Position numbers and translations under genes: made by a program. Of a stretch of DNA of 64,000 nucleotides, positions 46,593 through 55,108 are shown in pieces. Each line of letters starts with the position of its first letter. Position 1 is the stretch's first letter. Origin of the DNA: Rapidithrix thailandica (GTDB lineage Bacteria > Bacteroidota > Bacteroidia > Cytophagales > Flammeovirgaceae). A model generated the notes under the pieces. It had not been told where the DNA came from, ran no database searches, and saw only the letters and a list, made by a program, of their open reading frames with translations. Where the stretch lies: the NCBI RefSeq assembly GCF_039710355.1, contig NZ_JBDKWZ010000015.1, positions 114,900 to 178,899 on the forward strand, in the 5' to 3' direction.

Positions 46593-47297
46593 ATGAGCAA
46601 ACGAAAAAGTCCACATATATTATTAGTTGAAGACGATTTAAACCTTGGATTCTTATTGCAGGAGTATTTAGAATCCGAAAGTTTTGATGTGATCCTTTGC
46701 CGGGATGGTAAACAAGGGTACAAAGCGTTTAAAGAACAGGCGTTTGACTTATGTATCCTGGATGTGATGCTCCCCAAATCGGATGGCTTTAGCCTGGCCC
46801 GGCAAATTAAACAAAGGAATGAACATGTCCCTATTATTTTCTTGACCGCAAAGGCCTTGAAAAACGATAAACTGGAAGGCTTTGAAATAGGGGCGGATGA
46901 TTATATTACCAAACCTTTTGACGAGGACGAACTGGTGTACCGGATTAATGCCATACTCAGACGTACCCAAAAACTGCCGGAAACCAATGAGGAAACTTCC
47001 TTTCAAATCGGGGCTTATGAGTTCGACTACCTCAATCAGTTATTAGTGATAGGGGATAACTCCAAGCGCCTGACTACCAAAGAGTCAGAAGTATTACGCT
47101 TGCTTAGCTTGCATAAAAATGAGATATTGAGAAGGGATGCTGCCTTGTTGGCAATTTATGGCGATAGTGATTATTTCAATGGCCGTAGTTTTGATGTTTT
47201 TATTACAAAATTGAGAAAGTATCTGAAGGAGGATCCTAATGTGAAAATCGAGAATATCCATGGTGTGGGTTTTAAATTAGTGGATCAACCCTCTTAA
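46593..47297 (+). CDS. OmpR/PhoB-family response regulator
   Basis: The 234-residue protein has an N-terminal receiver domain with Glu13/Asp14/Asp15, phospho-acceptor Asp57 (CILDVMLPKSDG), Thr85 and Lys107 (YITKPFD). A C-terminal winged-helix Trans_reg_C domain (about 135-232, ending NVKIENIHGVGFKLV) binds DNA. It is the cognate partner of the histidine kinase upstream. A terminator follows at 47375. Confidence 0.94.
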   Translation: MSKRKSPHILLVEDDLNLGFLLQEYLESESFDVILCRDGKQGYKAFKEQAFDLCILDVMLPKSDGFSLARQIKQRNEHVPIIFLTAKALKNDKLEGFEIGADDYITKPFDEDELVYRINAILRRTQKLPETNEETSFQIGAYEFDYLNQLLVIGDNSKRLTTKESEVLRLLSLHKNEILRRDAALLAIYGDSDYFNGRSFDVFITKLRKYLKEDPNVKIENIHGVGFKLVDQPS

Positions 47298-47374
47298 TCA
47301 AAACCTGATATCTTCCATTCATGAACCAATAAAAATTGATAATATGGAATTGAGTAATCAAAGCTTCAATACCA

Positions 47375-47408
47375 AAAAACACCCATAGTGAGAGTTATGG
47401 GTGTTTTT
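47375..47408 (+). terminator. Terminator after the response regulator gene
   Basis: AAAAACACCCATA (47375-47387) pairs with TATGGGTGTTTTT (47396-47408) over an 8-base loop, giving a perfect 13-bp stem with a T-run. Confidence 0.8.
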
Positions 47409-47437
47409 ATGGGCTCCATTTTTTTACCAAAAACCCC

Positions 47438-47470
47438 AAAAAAAGAGGCAGCTATTGAGTAGCTGCCTTT
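47438..47470 (-). terminator. Terminator of the small minus-strand gene
   Basis: On the minus strand, AAAGGCAGCTA then TAGCTGCCTCTTT form a 9- to 11-bp stem followed by a run of T. It lies 54 bp after the stop of the gene at 47524 and fits nothing else. Confidence 0.7.
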
Positions 47471-47523
47471 GGTAGGGATTGTAAGAATTACTTGGTTTAA
47501 GTAAGTATCTAAGTCACAATATC

Positions 47524-47673
47524 TTATTTCGGCTTATTTGGCTTAATTTGATAAGGAACCGGTATATCAACTTCTTTTGAACTTGGAATCAGCTTTTTCA
47601 AAAAGACCTTCACCGAATGTATCATTAACATCATTCCCAAGACAATTGCTATTACTATAAAGATGGTAGCCAT
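47524..47673 (-). CDS. 49-residue single-pass membrane protein
   Basis: This small frame runs from the ATG at 47673 to the TAA at 47524 and encodes 49 residues. A hydrophobic helix MATIFIVIAIVLGMMLMI is followed by a basic stretch with KKLIPSSKEVD and a proline/lysine-rich tail ending NKPK. That is a believable single-pass inner-membrane microprotein. A rho-independent terminator in the same orientation begins 54 bp downstream, and no other gene lies on this strand nearby. I recognise no family. Because it is so short, similarity searches may miss it. Confidence 0.5.
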   Translation of the reverse strand: MATIFIVIAIVLGMMLMIHSVKVFLKKLIPSSKEVDIPVPYQIKPNKPK

Positions 47674-47962
47674 AAAGTTAATCTCAATTCCAGGATTATT
47701 TCCTTTTGGTAAAGATCTGAGAATTTGGAGATTTATACATGTTCATGTTTTTTGAAATATAGTGGATGTAATGTTTTTAGTTAAAAGTAACAAAAAAGCA
47801 TTTGTGTGTAGGTTTAAGGCTTTTTGGGAGGGGGTTCGTCTTTTTTAAAGCGCTATTGAATATGGTTTTTCTGTGTGAAAAGTGTTTTGTTGAGAAAATG
47901 TTACATCTTCTTGGAAAGGGCTTCGAAAAGGGGGTTTGATAAAATTGAACTAAAAAAAGAAT

Positions 47963-48457
47963 TTATTGTATATGCCGGGAGCGCAAACAAATCATCTCTA
48001 GATAGACTTCCGTATTGTTGCTTTGGGTGTTGGGTTTGTATAAAAGAACTACAATTTCCGGAGCGACTAGCTGGATAGGTGAATCGGATAATGTGCTCTT
48101 GGGAAATGCTTGCAAAACCTGTTTCCCGAGGTCTGACTTGGCTTTGGTAAGGGCATGTAAACGAGCAGAGGCAAAGGTGTTTCCTTTGGCTCGTTGACTT
48201 GTATGAAAGTATAGAGGCTTTCCTTGAGGATTGCTGAGTGTGCGCAAAGAATCGGCATAGTAGATTTGTTGCCGGATGGAAAGATATCCGGGAGGAACTG
48301 CAAAACCTTCTTGATCTAATGTTTCGACAAGAGTTTTCTCACTAGTAGAAGAATCTCTTTCGATAGGTTTTGATAGCGTTTGCTTCGTATCTGTCTTTTC
48401 TTGACAGCTTTGCAAGCTTAGCAAGATAGCCAATATAAAAAAATACCTCCTTACCAT
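47963..48457 (-). CDS. Lipoprotein of unknown function
   Basis: The 164-residue protein has a signal peptide with a lipobox (ILAILLSLQSC), so it should be a lipoprotein. The mature part contains a short Ser/Thr/Lys-rich linker, then a compact domain with GYLSIRQQIYYADSLRTLS and IQLVAPEIVVLLYKP. I recognise no family. It is 62 bp downstream of murA on the same strand, so cotranscription is possible. Confidence 0.65.
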   Translation of the reverse strand: MVRRYFFILAILLSLQSCQEKTDTKQTLSKPIERDSSTSEKTLVETLDQEGFAVPPGYLSIRQQIYYADSLRTLSNPQGKPLYFHTSQRAKGNTFASARLHALTKAKSDLGKQVLQAFPKSTLSDSPIQLVAPEIVVLLYKPNTQSNNTEVYLEMICLRSRHIQ

Positions 48458-48519
48458 ATACTGTTTAATACGAGGGTAAGGAGGACTAGAGTTTTGAATA
48501 TCTTTCTAAATTAGTCGGA

Positions 48520-49839
48520 TTAGATCCGGCTGATGTTTGCTCCTAAGGCTTGTAAGCGTTTGTCGATGTATTGGTAGCCTCGGTCAATTTGCTCGGCATT
48601 GTAAATGGTGCTGGTTCCTTTGGCTGACAATGCGGCAATTAACAAGGCCACACCGGCACGAATATCCGGGGATGTCATCTTTATTCCCCGTAAAGGGATC
48701 TGACGGTCCAATCCGATAACATTGGCTCTGTGAGGGTCACATAAAATGATTTGAGCCCCCATGTCAATCAATTTATCGACAAAGAACAAACGGCTTTCGA
48801 ACATTTTTTGATGGATAAGAACTGTTCCCCGTGCCTGAGTAGCCACAACTAACACTATACTAAGCAAGTCCGGAGTGAACAAGGGCCAAGGCCCGTCTGC
48901 TACTGTCAGTATGGAGCCATCAATAAACCGGTCAATTTCGTAATGTTCCTGTTCCGGAATAAAGATATCATCATTTCTGAATTCCATCTGAATGCCCAAG
49001 CGTTTGAAGATATCGGGAATCAATCCCAGTTCATCAATTCTTGCATTTTTGATCGTGATTTCAGATTGTGTCATGGCTGCCAAACCGATAAAGCTCCCGA
49101 TTTCAATCATATCCGGCAACATGGTATGTGTAGTACCGCTTAGCTGCTCTACCCCTTCTATTTTAAGTAAATTGGAGCCTGCTCCGGTAATTTTGGCACC
49201 CATGGAAGTGAGCATCCGGCACAACTGCTGGATGTAGGGCTCGCAAGCCGCATTGTAGAGGGTAGTAGTGCCTTTGGCTAACACCGCTGCCATAATGACG
49301 TTGGCCGTTCCGGTGACCGATGGTTCGTCCAAAAGGATATATGTACCTCTCAAATCATGCGCATCAATTTCAAAATACTTGTGATCCGAGTTGTAATTAA
49401 ATTTGGCTCCTAATTTTTCAAAGCCCAGAAAGTGTGTGTCCAACCTTCTCCTTCCGATTTTATCGCCTCCCGGCTTCGGGATTTTTGCATATTTATAGCG
49501 GGCCAATAAGGGGCCTAAGGTCATAATCGACCCTCTGAGAGAGCTGGCTTTGGCTTTGTATTCTTCGGATTGCAGGTAGGTTATGTCGATTTCTTTGGCC
49601 TGAAAGGCATAAGAGTTGTCGCCAATTTTGTGAATTTCCACTCCTAAGTCCTCAAGTAAGGAGATGAGTTGGTTGACATCACGTATATCGGGAATATTAT
49701 GAATGGTTACTTTCTCTTCGGTAAGCAATACGGCACAGAGTATTTGCAAGGCCTCATTTTTGGCTCCTTGTGGCGTGATCTCTCCTTTTAATTGGTTTCC
49801 TCCTTCAATAACTAATGCGTTCTGATCTGATGCGTTCAT
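48520..49839 (-). CDS. murA: UDP-N-acetylglucosamine 1-carboxyvinyltransferase (MurA), Asp type
   Basis: It transfers enolpyruvyl from PEP to UDP-GlcNAc, the first committed step of peptidoglycan synthesis. The 439-residue protein has the EPSP-synthase-like double fold, with SSLRGSIMTLGPLLAR near 99-114. At the position of E. coli Cys115 (in PGGCTIG), this protein has Asp126 (KPGGDKIGRRR). That cysteine is the covalent target of fosfomycin; Asp at this site is found in naturally resistant species. The enzyme should still be active. It lies upstream of the lipoprotein gene. Confidence 0.95.
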   Translation of the reverse strand: MNASDQNALVIEGGNQLKGEITPQGAKNEALQILCAVLLTEEKVTIHNIPDIRDVNQLISLLEDLGVEIHKIGDNSYAFQAKEIDITYLQSEEYKAKASSLRGSIMTLGPLLARYKYAKIPKPGGDKIGRRRLDTHFLGFEKLGAKFNYNSDHKYFEIDAHDLRGTYILLDEPSVTGTANVIMAAVLAKGTTTLYNAACEPYIQQLCRMLTSMGAKITGAGSNLLKIEGVEQLSGTTHTMLPDMIEIGSFIGLAAMTQSEITIKNARIDELGLIPDIFKRLGIQMEFRNDDIFIPEQEHYEIDRFIDGSILTVADGPWPLFTPDLLSIVLVVATQARGTVLIHQKMFESRLFFVDKLIDMGAQIILCDPHRANVIGLDRQIPLRGIKMTSPDIRAGVALLIAALSAKGTSTIYNAEQIDRGYQYIDKRLQALGANISRI

Positions 49840-49872
49840 TTGGTGTAAGATTAATTAATTGATCATGTGGGA

Positions 49873-49880
49873 CAAATCTA
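49873..49880 (-). promoter_or_regulatory. Candidate -7 element for murA
   Basis: The minus strand reads TAGATTTG, matching TAnnTTTG, 34 bp before the murA start. A clear -33 TTG is absent. Confidence 0.4.
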
Positions 49881-50099
49881 GAGGAATTCCTTGGGGATAG
49901 AAATTTTTTTTAGGCTTTCTGAATCCGGTCATGCGGATTTGACAAGGGAACTTTCCGTAATACAATTTTATACACAAATAATAATAGAGGATTTGTAATT
50001 CGGGAGAAAATCCCTCATTCCTCCGGAATTAGCCTTTTTATCATCATAACAACATGCCCAATCCAACACTTTGAGTCTCCCAAGGCGTTGTGTTTAGTC

Positions 50100-50132
50100 A
50101 AAAAAAAGTCCGGCCTTTATGACCAGACTTTT
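50100..50132 (-). terminator. Terminator after rplY
   Basis: On the minus strand AAGTCTGGTC pairs with GGCCGGACTT (two G-U wobbles) over a 5-base loop and runs into T residues. Confidence 0.75.
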
Positions 50133-50160
50133 GAGTGAATGTATTGTCACACTTTGGAGA

Positions 50161-50736
50161 TTACTCTGCAGCTTGTGCTTGAGCACTCTTAAGCGCTCTT
50201 GGAATGCTGACAGTAGCAACCGTTACCAAAGGATTGTTCAAAATGGTAAAGTTTTCGGCTTTGATTTCACTTACCTTCACTGATTTACCTAATTCAAGCT
50301 TAGAAATATCTACTTGAATAGCTTCCGGCATATCTTTAGGTAAAGCTCTAACCTTTGCTTTTCTTAACTTAGTTACCAATTTACCCCCTTTCTGTACTCC
50401 AGGAGAGTTGCCAACGAATTTCACTGGAACATCCATTTTCACTTCTTTGTCTTCGTTCAATTCCAAGAAGTCAGCGTGAGTGATGATCTCACTTACCGGA
50501 TGAAACTGCAGGTCCTGTAAGATACATTGGTATTCTGTGCCTTCTACATTCAGGTTTACTTGTGCTACCTCTGGGGTGTATGCCAAGTCTCTGAACAAGA
50601 TCATGGGTACTGCAAAGTGTACATTCTCCTTACCTCCGTACAAAACGCAAGGTACCAAACCTTCAGCTCTTAATTTTTGAGCGGTCTTCTTTCCAAGATC
50701 TTGCCTTTTGTAGGCAACTAATTCTAAGGTTCTCAT
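50161..50736 (-). CDS. rplY: 50S ribosomal protein L25/general stress protein Ctc
   Basis: It binds 5S rRNA in the large subunit. The 191-residue protein is the long Ctc form: an N-terminal L25 domain (about 1-90, with LPCVLYGGKENVHFAVP-like strands) and a C-terminal TL5/Ctc beta-barrel (about 95-180), ending in an Ala/Gln-rich tail. It lies 111 bp downstream of prs and probably forms an operon with it, as in many bacteria. Confidence 0.94.
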   Translation of the reverse strand: MRTLELVAYKRQDLGKKTAQKLRAEGLVPCVLYGGKENVHFAVPMILFRDLAYTPEVAQVNLNVEGTEYQCILQDLQFHPVSEIITHADFLELNEDKEVKMDVPVKFVGNSPGVQKGGKLVTKLRKAKVRALPKDMPEAIQVDISKLELGKSVKVSEIKAENFTILNNPLVTVATVSIPRALKSAQAQAAE

Positions 50737-50847
50737 TTTACTTCATTAATAATTTAAATAGAACATGTATAAAATTCCGGTACTCAGCAAGCTCGCTTGC
50801 CCCATCCCGGAACATGATTCTTCCCAAACAGTCTACCTGGGTAGACG

Positions 50848-51774
50848 CTAGATGAACAAGGAGTTCACTGACTCGTTGTCATCGATTCTGCGGATCGCTT
50901 CGGCAAACAAATCGGCTACCGAAAGCACTTTGATTTTTCCGCTGCTGTTTTGCAAGGGAATGGTATCTGTGACCACTAATTCCTGCAGCACGGAATCCTC
51001 AATGCGTTCGTATGCCGGCCCGGACAGTACCGGGTGTGTACAAATGGCCCGGACGCTGGAAGCTCCCTTTTCAATCAAGGCTTCGGCCGCCCGGCACATG
51101 GTACCGGCCGTATCGATCAGGTCGTCCACAAGCACTACATGCTTGCCTTTCACCTCCCCGATCACTTGCATGGAAGCAATTTCATTTGCTTTAGAGCGAT
51201 GCTTGTCGCAAATGACCATCTCCACATTGAAATATTTAGCAAACCTGCGCGCGCGCTTTACACTGCCCACATCAGGTGCCGCAAAGATATAATTATCGAG
51301 CTGTAAGCCCTTTAAATACTCTACAAAAATCCCGGAAGTTTGTAAATGGACGACCGGAATGTCGAAGAAACCTTGTATCTGATCAGCATGTAATTCACTG
51401 GTAACGACCCGGTCAGCTCCTGCTGCGGAAAGCAAGTTGGCTACCAGTTTGGCCCCAATCGCGACCCGGGGTTTGTCTTTGCGGTCTTGGCGGGCATAGC
51501 CAAAGTAAGGGATAATTACCGATACTGTTTTGGCAGATGCGCGTTTGGCCGCATCAATCATGAGTAATAGCTCCATCAAATTGTCCGTAGGGCTAAACGT
51601 AGATTGTATTAAATAGACCTCATGTCCCCGGATGGACTCTACATAATAAGGGGCGATTTCTCCGTCACTGAAGCGCTGAAGCTTTACTTCTTCCAGTGGA
51701 TTACCATGGGCTTTAGCAATTTTTTCCGCAAGGTATTGGGTTGCTGATCCGGAAAATAGTTTTACTAATGACAT
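50848..51774 (-). CDS. prs: Ribose-phosphate pyrophosphokinase
   Basis: It makes PRPP from ribose-5-phosphate and ATP for nucleotide synthesis. The 308-residue class I enzyme shows LKRFSDGE-like N-terminal sequence, YFGYARQDRK, TSELHADQIQGFFDIPV and the PRPP loop VVLVDDLIDTAGTM. All are in their usual positions for a bacterial Prs. The rplY gene follows. Confidence 0.96.
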   Translation of the reverse strand: MSLVKLFSGSATQYLAEKIAKAHGNPLEEVKLQRFSDGEIAPYYVESIRGHEVYLIQSTFSPTDNLMELLLMIDAAKRASAKTVSVIIPYFGYARQDRKDKPRVAIGAKLVANLLSAAGADRVVTSELHADQIQGFFDIPVVHLQTSGIFVEYLKGLQLDNYIFAAPDVGSVKRARRFAKYFNVEMVICDKHRSKANEIASMQVIGEVKGKHVVLVDDLIDTAGTMCRAAEALIEKGASSVRAICTHPVLSGPAYERIEDSVLQELVVTDTIPLQNSSGKIKVLSVADLFAEAIRRIDDNESVNSLFI

Positions 51775-51848
51775 GATAAAACGCTGAAATTTTGGTTAGA
51801 CTTAATTTGAGTTGCTCCCCCTCTTCAAACAGGGAACGTTTCGGGCTG

Positions 51849-51856
51849 CAAATGTA
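51849..51856 (-). promoter_or_regulatory. Candidate -7 element for prs
   Basis: The minus strand reads TACATTTG, matching TAnnTTTG, 75 bp upstream of the prs start. A -33 element is not clear. Confidence 0.4.
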
Positions 51857-52002
51857 ATAATTTATTATGAAATGAAACAGCGTTTACACCAATGAGTGAA
51901 AGTTTTCGAGTATAAATTTACCGGAGAAGGTTTCGTCTTTACCGAAGATGCTATTTCATGTGGTATAAGGTTGTGGGATGACTCGGTGATTGAGGCGAAG
52001 CA

Positions 52003-52809
52003 TTAACTGTTTATGATTTCTTGATGCCACCACTCCTGTATGGCTTCCCCTTCTTTTGCCGAGACCGTAACCTCTTCATTGTAGGGTTCCGCCAGCCTTA
52101 TCAAGTATTTATGACCTTCTGTCGGCTCAATGTGCTGGATGGCTTCCGGTCTTGTCAGAAAATACGATGATAATAAGTGAAATTTAGCAGGATGGAGTTT
52201 TTGAGAAATGACGGTGAACTTCTCCGGGCTGGCAATTTTGCGATGGTCAAAGGTATAGAGAAGTACCTTGTGTTTGTGCTTTTTTATAAATACTATTTCG
52301 TCAATGGGTATATGTACTGTTTGCTGACCGATACTACCAAGTATAAACCCCTGAGAGAGTGAAAGACCGGGGGCTTTCTGTGAAGTGTTTCCTTTTTTGA
52401 CTAAAAAGAACAATACACTGAAATATATATTGAGTATAGCGATGAAAAGAAGGGAAGCTTTTAAATGTACTCCCCAGAGGGTTTCGGATTCTTTACTGAA
52501 ATCATTATCAGTGAAATAAGCCGCTAGAAAGGTGAGGGGCAAGTGGAAGGGTAGACAATACAAAGTACCTTTACAATAAGCAGATATAACCGTAGTAAAG
52601 CGAAGGGGCTTATTGGGGGTAATTGTTTGATAATGGGCATACAATGCACTAATGCCCATTAAAAGTATGTAAAGCGAATGGCTAAGTACCAGCTTTTCAT
52701 CCGGTGGGAATGTAAAGCTGGGCTGGGTTAAATTAGCTCCGCTAAAGAGTATAAACACAAATGATAAAAGGAAGCCTGTACTATATATTCCAATTGTTTT
52801 CTTGTTCAT
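52003..52809 (-). CDS. Membrane-bound LytTR-family transcriptional regulator
   Basis: The 268-residue protein has about four N-terminal transmembrane helices (up to residue ~140), then a LytTR DNA-binding domain (about 160-262) with EIVFIKKHKHKVLLYT, SQKLHPAKFHLLSSYFLTRPEAIQHIEP. Such membrane-LytTR proteins without a receiver are widespread in Bacteroidota; how they are activated is not known. A 7-bp inverted repeat lies directly upstream of its start (52817-52836) and may be an autoregulatory site. It is on the same strand as prs but separated by 228 bp. Confidence 0.85.
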   Translation of the reverse strand: MNKKTIGIYSTGFLLSFVFILFSGANLTQPSFTFPPDEKLVLSHSLYILLMGISALYAHYQTITPNKPLRFTTVISAYCKGTLYCLPFHLPLTFLAAYFTDNDFSKESETLWGVHLKASLLFIAILNIYFSVLFFLVKKGNTSQKAPGLSLSQGFILGSIGQQTVHIPIDEIVFIKKHKHKVLLYTFDHRKIASPEKFTVISQKLHPAKFHLLSSYFLTRPEAIQHIEPTEGHKYLIRLAEPYNEEVTVSAKEGEAIQEWWHQEIINS

Positions 52810-52816
52810 AGAAGTA

Positions 52817-52836
52817 TTCTTACCTATGTGTAAGAA
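52817..52836 (-). promoter_or_regulatory. Inverted repeat upstream of the LytTR gene
   Basis: TTCTTAC (52817-52823) and GTAAGAA (52830-52836) flank a 6-base spacer, 8 bp before the ATG. It may be an operator or a hairpin in the leader. Confidence 0.35.
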
Positions 52837-52965
52837 GCAAGCTAAAGAAATTCTTTTGTCGCGAGGTTTGCCCTTTCCTTTATTGAAGAAAGGCTGAATC
52901 CTTTTGAGTCATCAAAAATTTAACAAGCGCTCTGACAAAGGTTTATAAGAGTTTATAATACAAAC

Positions 52966-53805
52966 TTACAATTTAATACAAGATTCGAGGAATTGTGTAG
53001 TGGCTTTTGATTGTAAACGCAGAGAAAAGTACAGTGGGGTTTCCCGGTCCATGATTAACCAACCGGTATATTCACCGGAAGTAGCTTGAAAATAGCGGTA
53101 GTTTTTTTCCGCTTTTTGAAACTGTAGTTTGAGCTTGATTGCTTCAAAGGCTCTGTCGAGTTGGCAGGGGGAAGAGGGCAGTGGCTGGGTCGTCAACGAC
53201 AGGGTGTTGGCCGCTTGAGGAATAGTGCGGTTTTGTGCGGATTGATGGGGGTGTTTTTTTAATACTTTGTAATAACTAAGAGCTAAGATTCCATAGTAGT
53301 TTTGGAATAAATTTTTCCAATCCTCTTGCCATTGGTGTGGAAAAGTGTACCACTCTAAACCGATAAGTAGGGTGTTCAAAAAGAAAGCCCCTCCGGCTTG
53401 AAAAGGCAAGCAAGGGTTAAACTGTTGTCGTAATGTATCCAGGTCTTCAAACAATTGTACATTGGGTTTACCCACTTCAAACCGTGTATCCCATTCTATG
53501 AGTTGGGCTTGTTCTTTATTGGAATTGATTTTATTTACAAAGTCGGAAACTTGGCCGTGTTGCAGGGAAGTGTGAAAAGCTTCGGCTTGTGAGAGGGAAT
53601 TTCTTTGTGCCTGCTTTTTTGTGGTACTGGTAAATGCCTCTGTATTTGTAACCGCTTGAGTGGATGAGTGCTGCTTGAGCTGTTGGTTAAATAATGGAAG
53701 CATTTGAAGGTGACTTCCTTGCTGTGGAGTGCCCGGTTCATGGTGAGGGATGAGTTGTCGGAAGGTAGTTGTTTGAGGGAAAAGTTTACGAAAAAAATCA
53801 ATCAT
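52966..53805 (-). CDS. Unknown 279-residue protein
   Basis: The product has no signal peptide or transmembrane segment. It starts MIDFFRKLFPQTTTFRQL, continues with a long Gln/Ser/Thr/His-rich low-complexity stretch (about 25-95) and a more regular C-terminal region with LLIGLEWYTFPHQWQEDWKNLF and GWLIMDRETPLYFSLRL. I recognise no family. It lies upstream of the LytTR gene on the same strand, 156 bp away; coregulation is possible. It could be a taxon-restricted protein. Confidence 0.55.
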   Translation of the reverse strand: MIDFFRKLFPQTTTFRQLIPHHEPGTPQQGSHLQMLPLFNQQLKQHSSTQAVTNTEAFTSTTKKQAQRNSLSQAEAFHTSLQHGQVSDFVNKINSNKEQAQLIEWDTRFEVGKPNVQLFEDLDTLRQQFNPCLPFQAGGAFFLNTLLIGLEWYTFPHQWQEDWKNLFQNYYGILALSYYKVLKKHPHQSAQNRTIPQAANTLSLTTQPLPSSPCQLDRAFEAIKLKLQFQKAEKNYRYFQATSGEYTGWLIMDRETPLYFSLRLQSKATTQFLESCIKL

Positions 53806-54271
53806 GACCCTTTGGGATTATTTACTTCAGTGTACCGTTTGAAAGCGTATTTTACCACTTCCCTATACTTTATTCAACTGATTTGGAACAAGGTTTCTTG
53901 TTTCAAAGGGTATTAAAATCAACCGGGGCAGTTGCTTGGTTACATAAATAAAATCGATTTGTAAAATATTTGGCAAGAGAGGGGGAAGAACAGTTTTTGG
54001 GGTTTTCTCCTTAGGGATTAGAGGAAAATGGTTAATTTTAAATTTTACTATACTACAGCTTTTTGAAAAAGCTTTGAATGAAGTGAATTAACCTTTTTCT
54101 TTTTTTGAAATGTTTCAAAAAGGCCTCCTCTGTGTTACTTTTTTCAACAATAGCTTTGGCTATTCTCTTCAAAAAGTGCCTTGATGAGCCGGTTTTGATT
54201 CCATCTTCGGTCAAAAACTATACGTGTAAACCACTTCAATATCAACCAATCAACAAACATAAACTATATAG
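53806..54271 (+). other. 466-bp gap containing repeat copy B
   Basis: Between divergent genes, this region contains the 160-bp repeat copy B at its right end and an inverted repeat GGAACAAG/CTTGTTTC near 53885. No gene is supported. Confidence 0.5.
54079..54238 (+). repeat. Dispersed repeat copy B (160 bp)
   Basis: The copy starts TGAAGTGAATTAA and ends TAAACCACTTCA, so the termini are short inverted repeats. It contains ATAGC-tttg-GCTAT and GAAA-TG-TTTC palindromes and is ~90% identical to copy C at 56534. It ends 33 bp before the DUF434 start and may carry its promoter or leader. Confidence 0.85.
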
Positions 54272-54994
54272 ATGGCACATCATCAAAAACACCGGGGAGC
54301 TAATCCCAAAGACCATAAACTTTTTACGGAAATAAATATTCAAAAACTCAAAGAGGCAATTTACGATCTTTCTTTACTCTTGAGCAGAGAATATCCATTG
54401 CGCGCTTCACTCAAACTGGTAGGAGATAAGTATAAATTGACAGAAAGGCAACGATTGGCATTGACGCATTCTGTTTGTAGTGAACAAGCCCGTCAATCCA
54501 GGGCCCAAAAGCATGTGCCCTTGAAGGCCTTGCAAGGAGAAAAGATACTGGTAGACGGATATAATTTATTGATTACGACCGAGAGTATTTTGTCCAACGG
54601 ACCTGTATTCAGAGGTTTGGATCAATGTTACCGGGATATAGCCAGCATTCACGGCACCTACCGGAAGGTGGAAGAAACCCTTCCCGCGCTCAAATTGATC
54701 GGTCAAGTGATTCAAATGTATCAGCCCTTGCATATATGTTGGGTATTGGATGCACCCATCTCCAATAGTGGTCGCTTAAGGAAAGTAATGGAAGCAATCT
54801 CAGTAGAATACAATTGGAACTGGGAGGTGCTCATCGAGAATAACCCGGACAGATACATAGCCGAACATAATGCATGTGTTGCAGTGACATCCGATAGTTG
54901 GATTTTGGACAATGTAAAGAAGTGGACCAATCCGGTTCCGGAAATCATCCGGCAAGGCAATCCGGATGCCTGGATCATACACTTGGATAGTTGA
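54272..54994 (+). CDS. DUF434 domain protein
   Basis: The 240-residue protein fits the DUF434/DUF5616 family: an N-terminal helical domain with YDLSLLLSREYPLRASLKLVGDKY and LTERQRLALTHSVCS, and a C-terminal domain with ILVDGYNLLITTES, HGTYRKVEETLPAL and WVLDAPISNSGRL. The DGYN and later acidic residues recall a PIN/NYN-type nuclease site, but the family has no proven activity. The start is 33 bp after repeat copy B. The acylphosphatase gene follows 114 bp later. Confidence 0.8.
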   Translation: MAHHQKHRGANPKDHKLFTEINIQKLKEAIYDLSLLLSREYPLRASLKLVGDKYKLTERQRLALTHSVCSEQARQSRAQKHVPLKALQGEKILVDGYNLLITTESILSNGPVFRGLDQCYRDIASIHGTYRKVEETLPALKLIGQVIQMYQPLHICWVLDAPISNSGRLRKVMEAISVEYNWNWEVLIENNPDRYIAEHNACVAVTSDSWILDNVKKWTNPVPEIIRQGNPDAWIIHLDS

Positions 54995-55108
54995 CGTCTT
55001 GGTGGGCTTTTGCCTATGTAGGCCAATGCATATCCCGTACCACGATTTGTTCGATCGATTTCTTCAGAGTCTATTTTATCCCTGATTATTAATAACAAAT
55101 AGAGAGCA

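Larger units (their letters stand above)
47298..47962. other. 665-bp region holding a small gene and two terminators
   Basis: Two hairpins with opposite T-runs end transcription of the response regulator (47375) and of a minus-strand small gene (47438). The rest, from about 47674 to 47962, shows no supported feature. Confidence 0.6.
49840..50160. other. 321-bp gap before murA
   Basis: The region holds a terminator for rplY at 50100-50132 and a -7-like element for murA at 49873. No pth gene or other frame is seen, though pth often follows rplY. Confidence 0.5.

Noticed and set aside
47875..48078. 67-codon plus-strand frame near 48 kb
   Set aside because: It overlaps the 3' end of the lipoprotein gene on the other strand and has no sensible composition.
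54105..54335. 76-codon frame overlapping repeat copy B and the DUF434 start
   Set aside because: It is produced by the repeat sequence; similar fragments appear in copies A and C. No evidence of translation.
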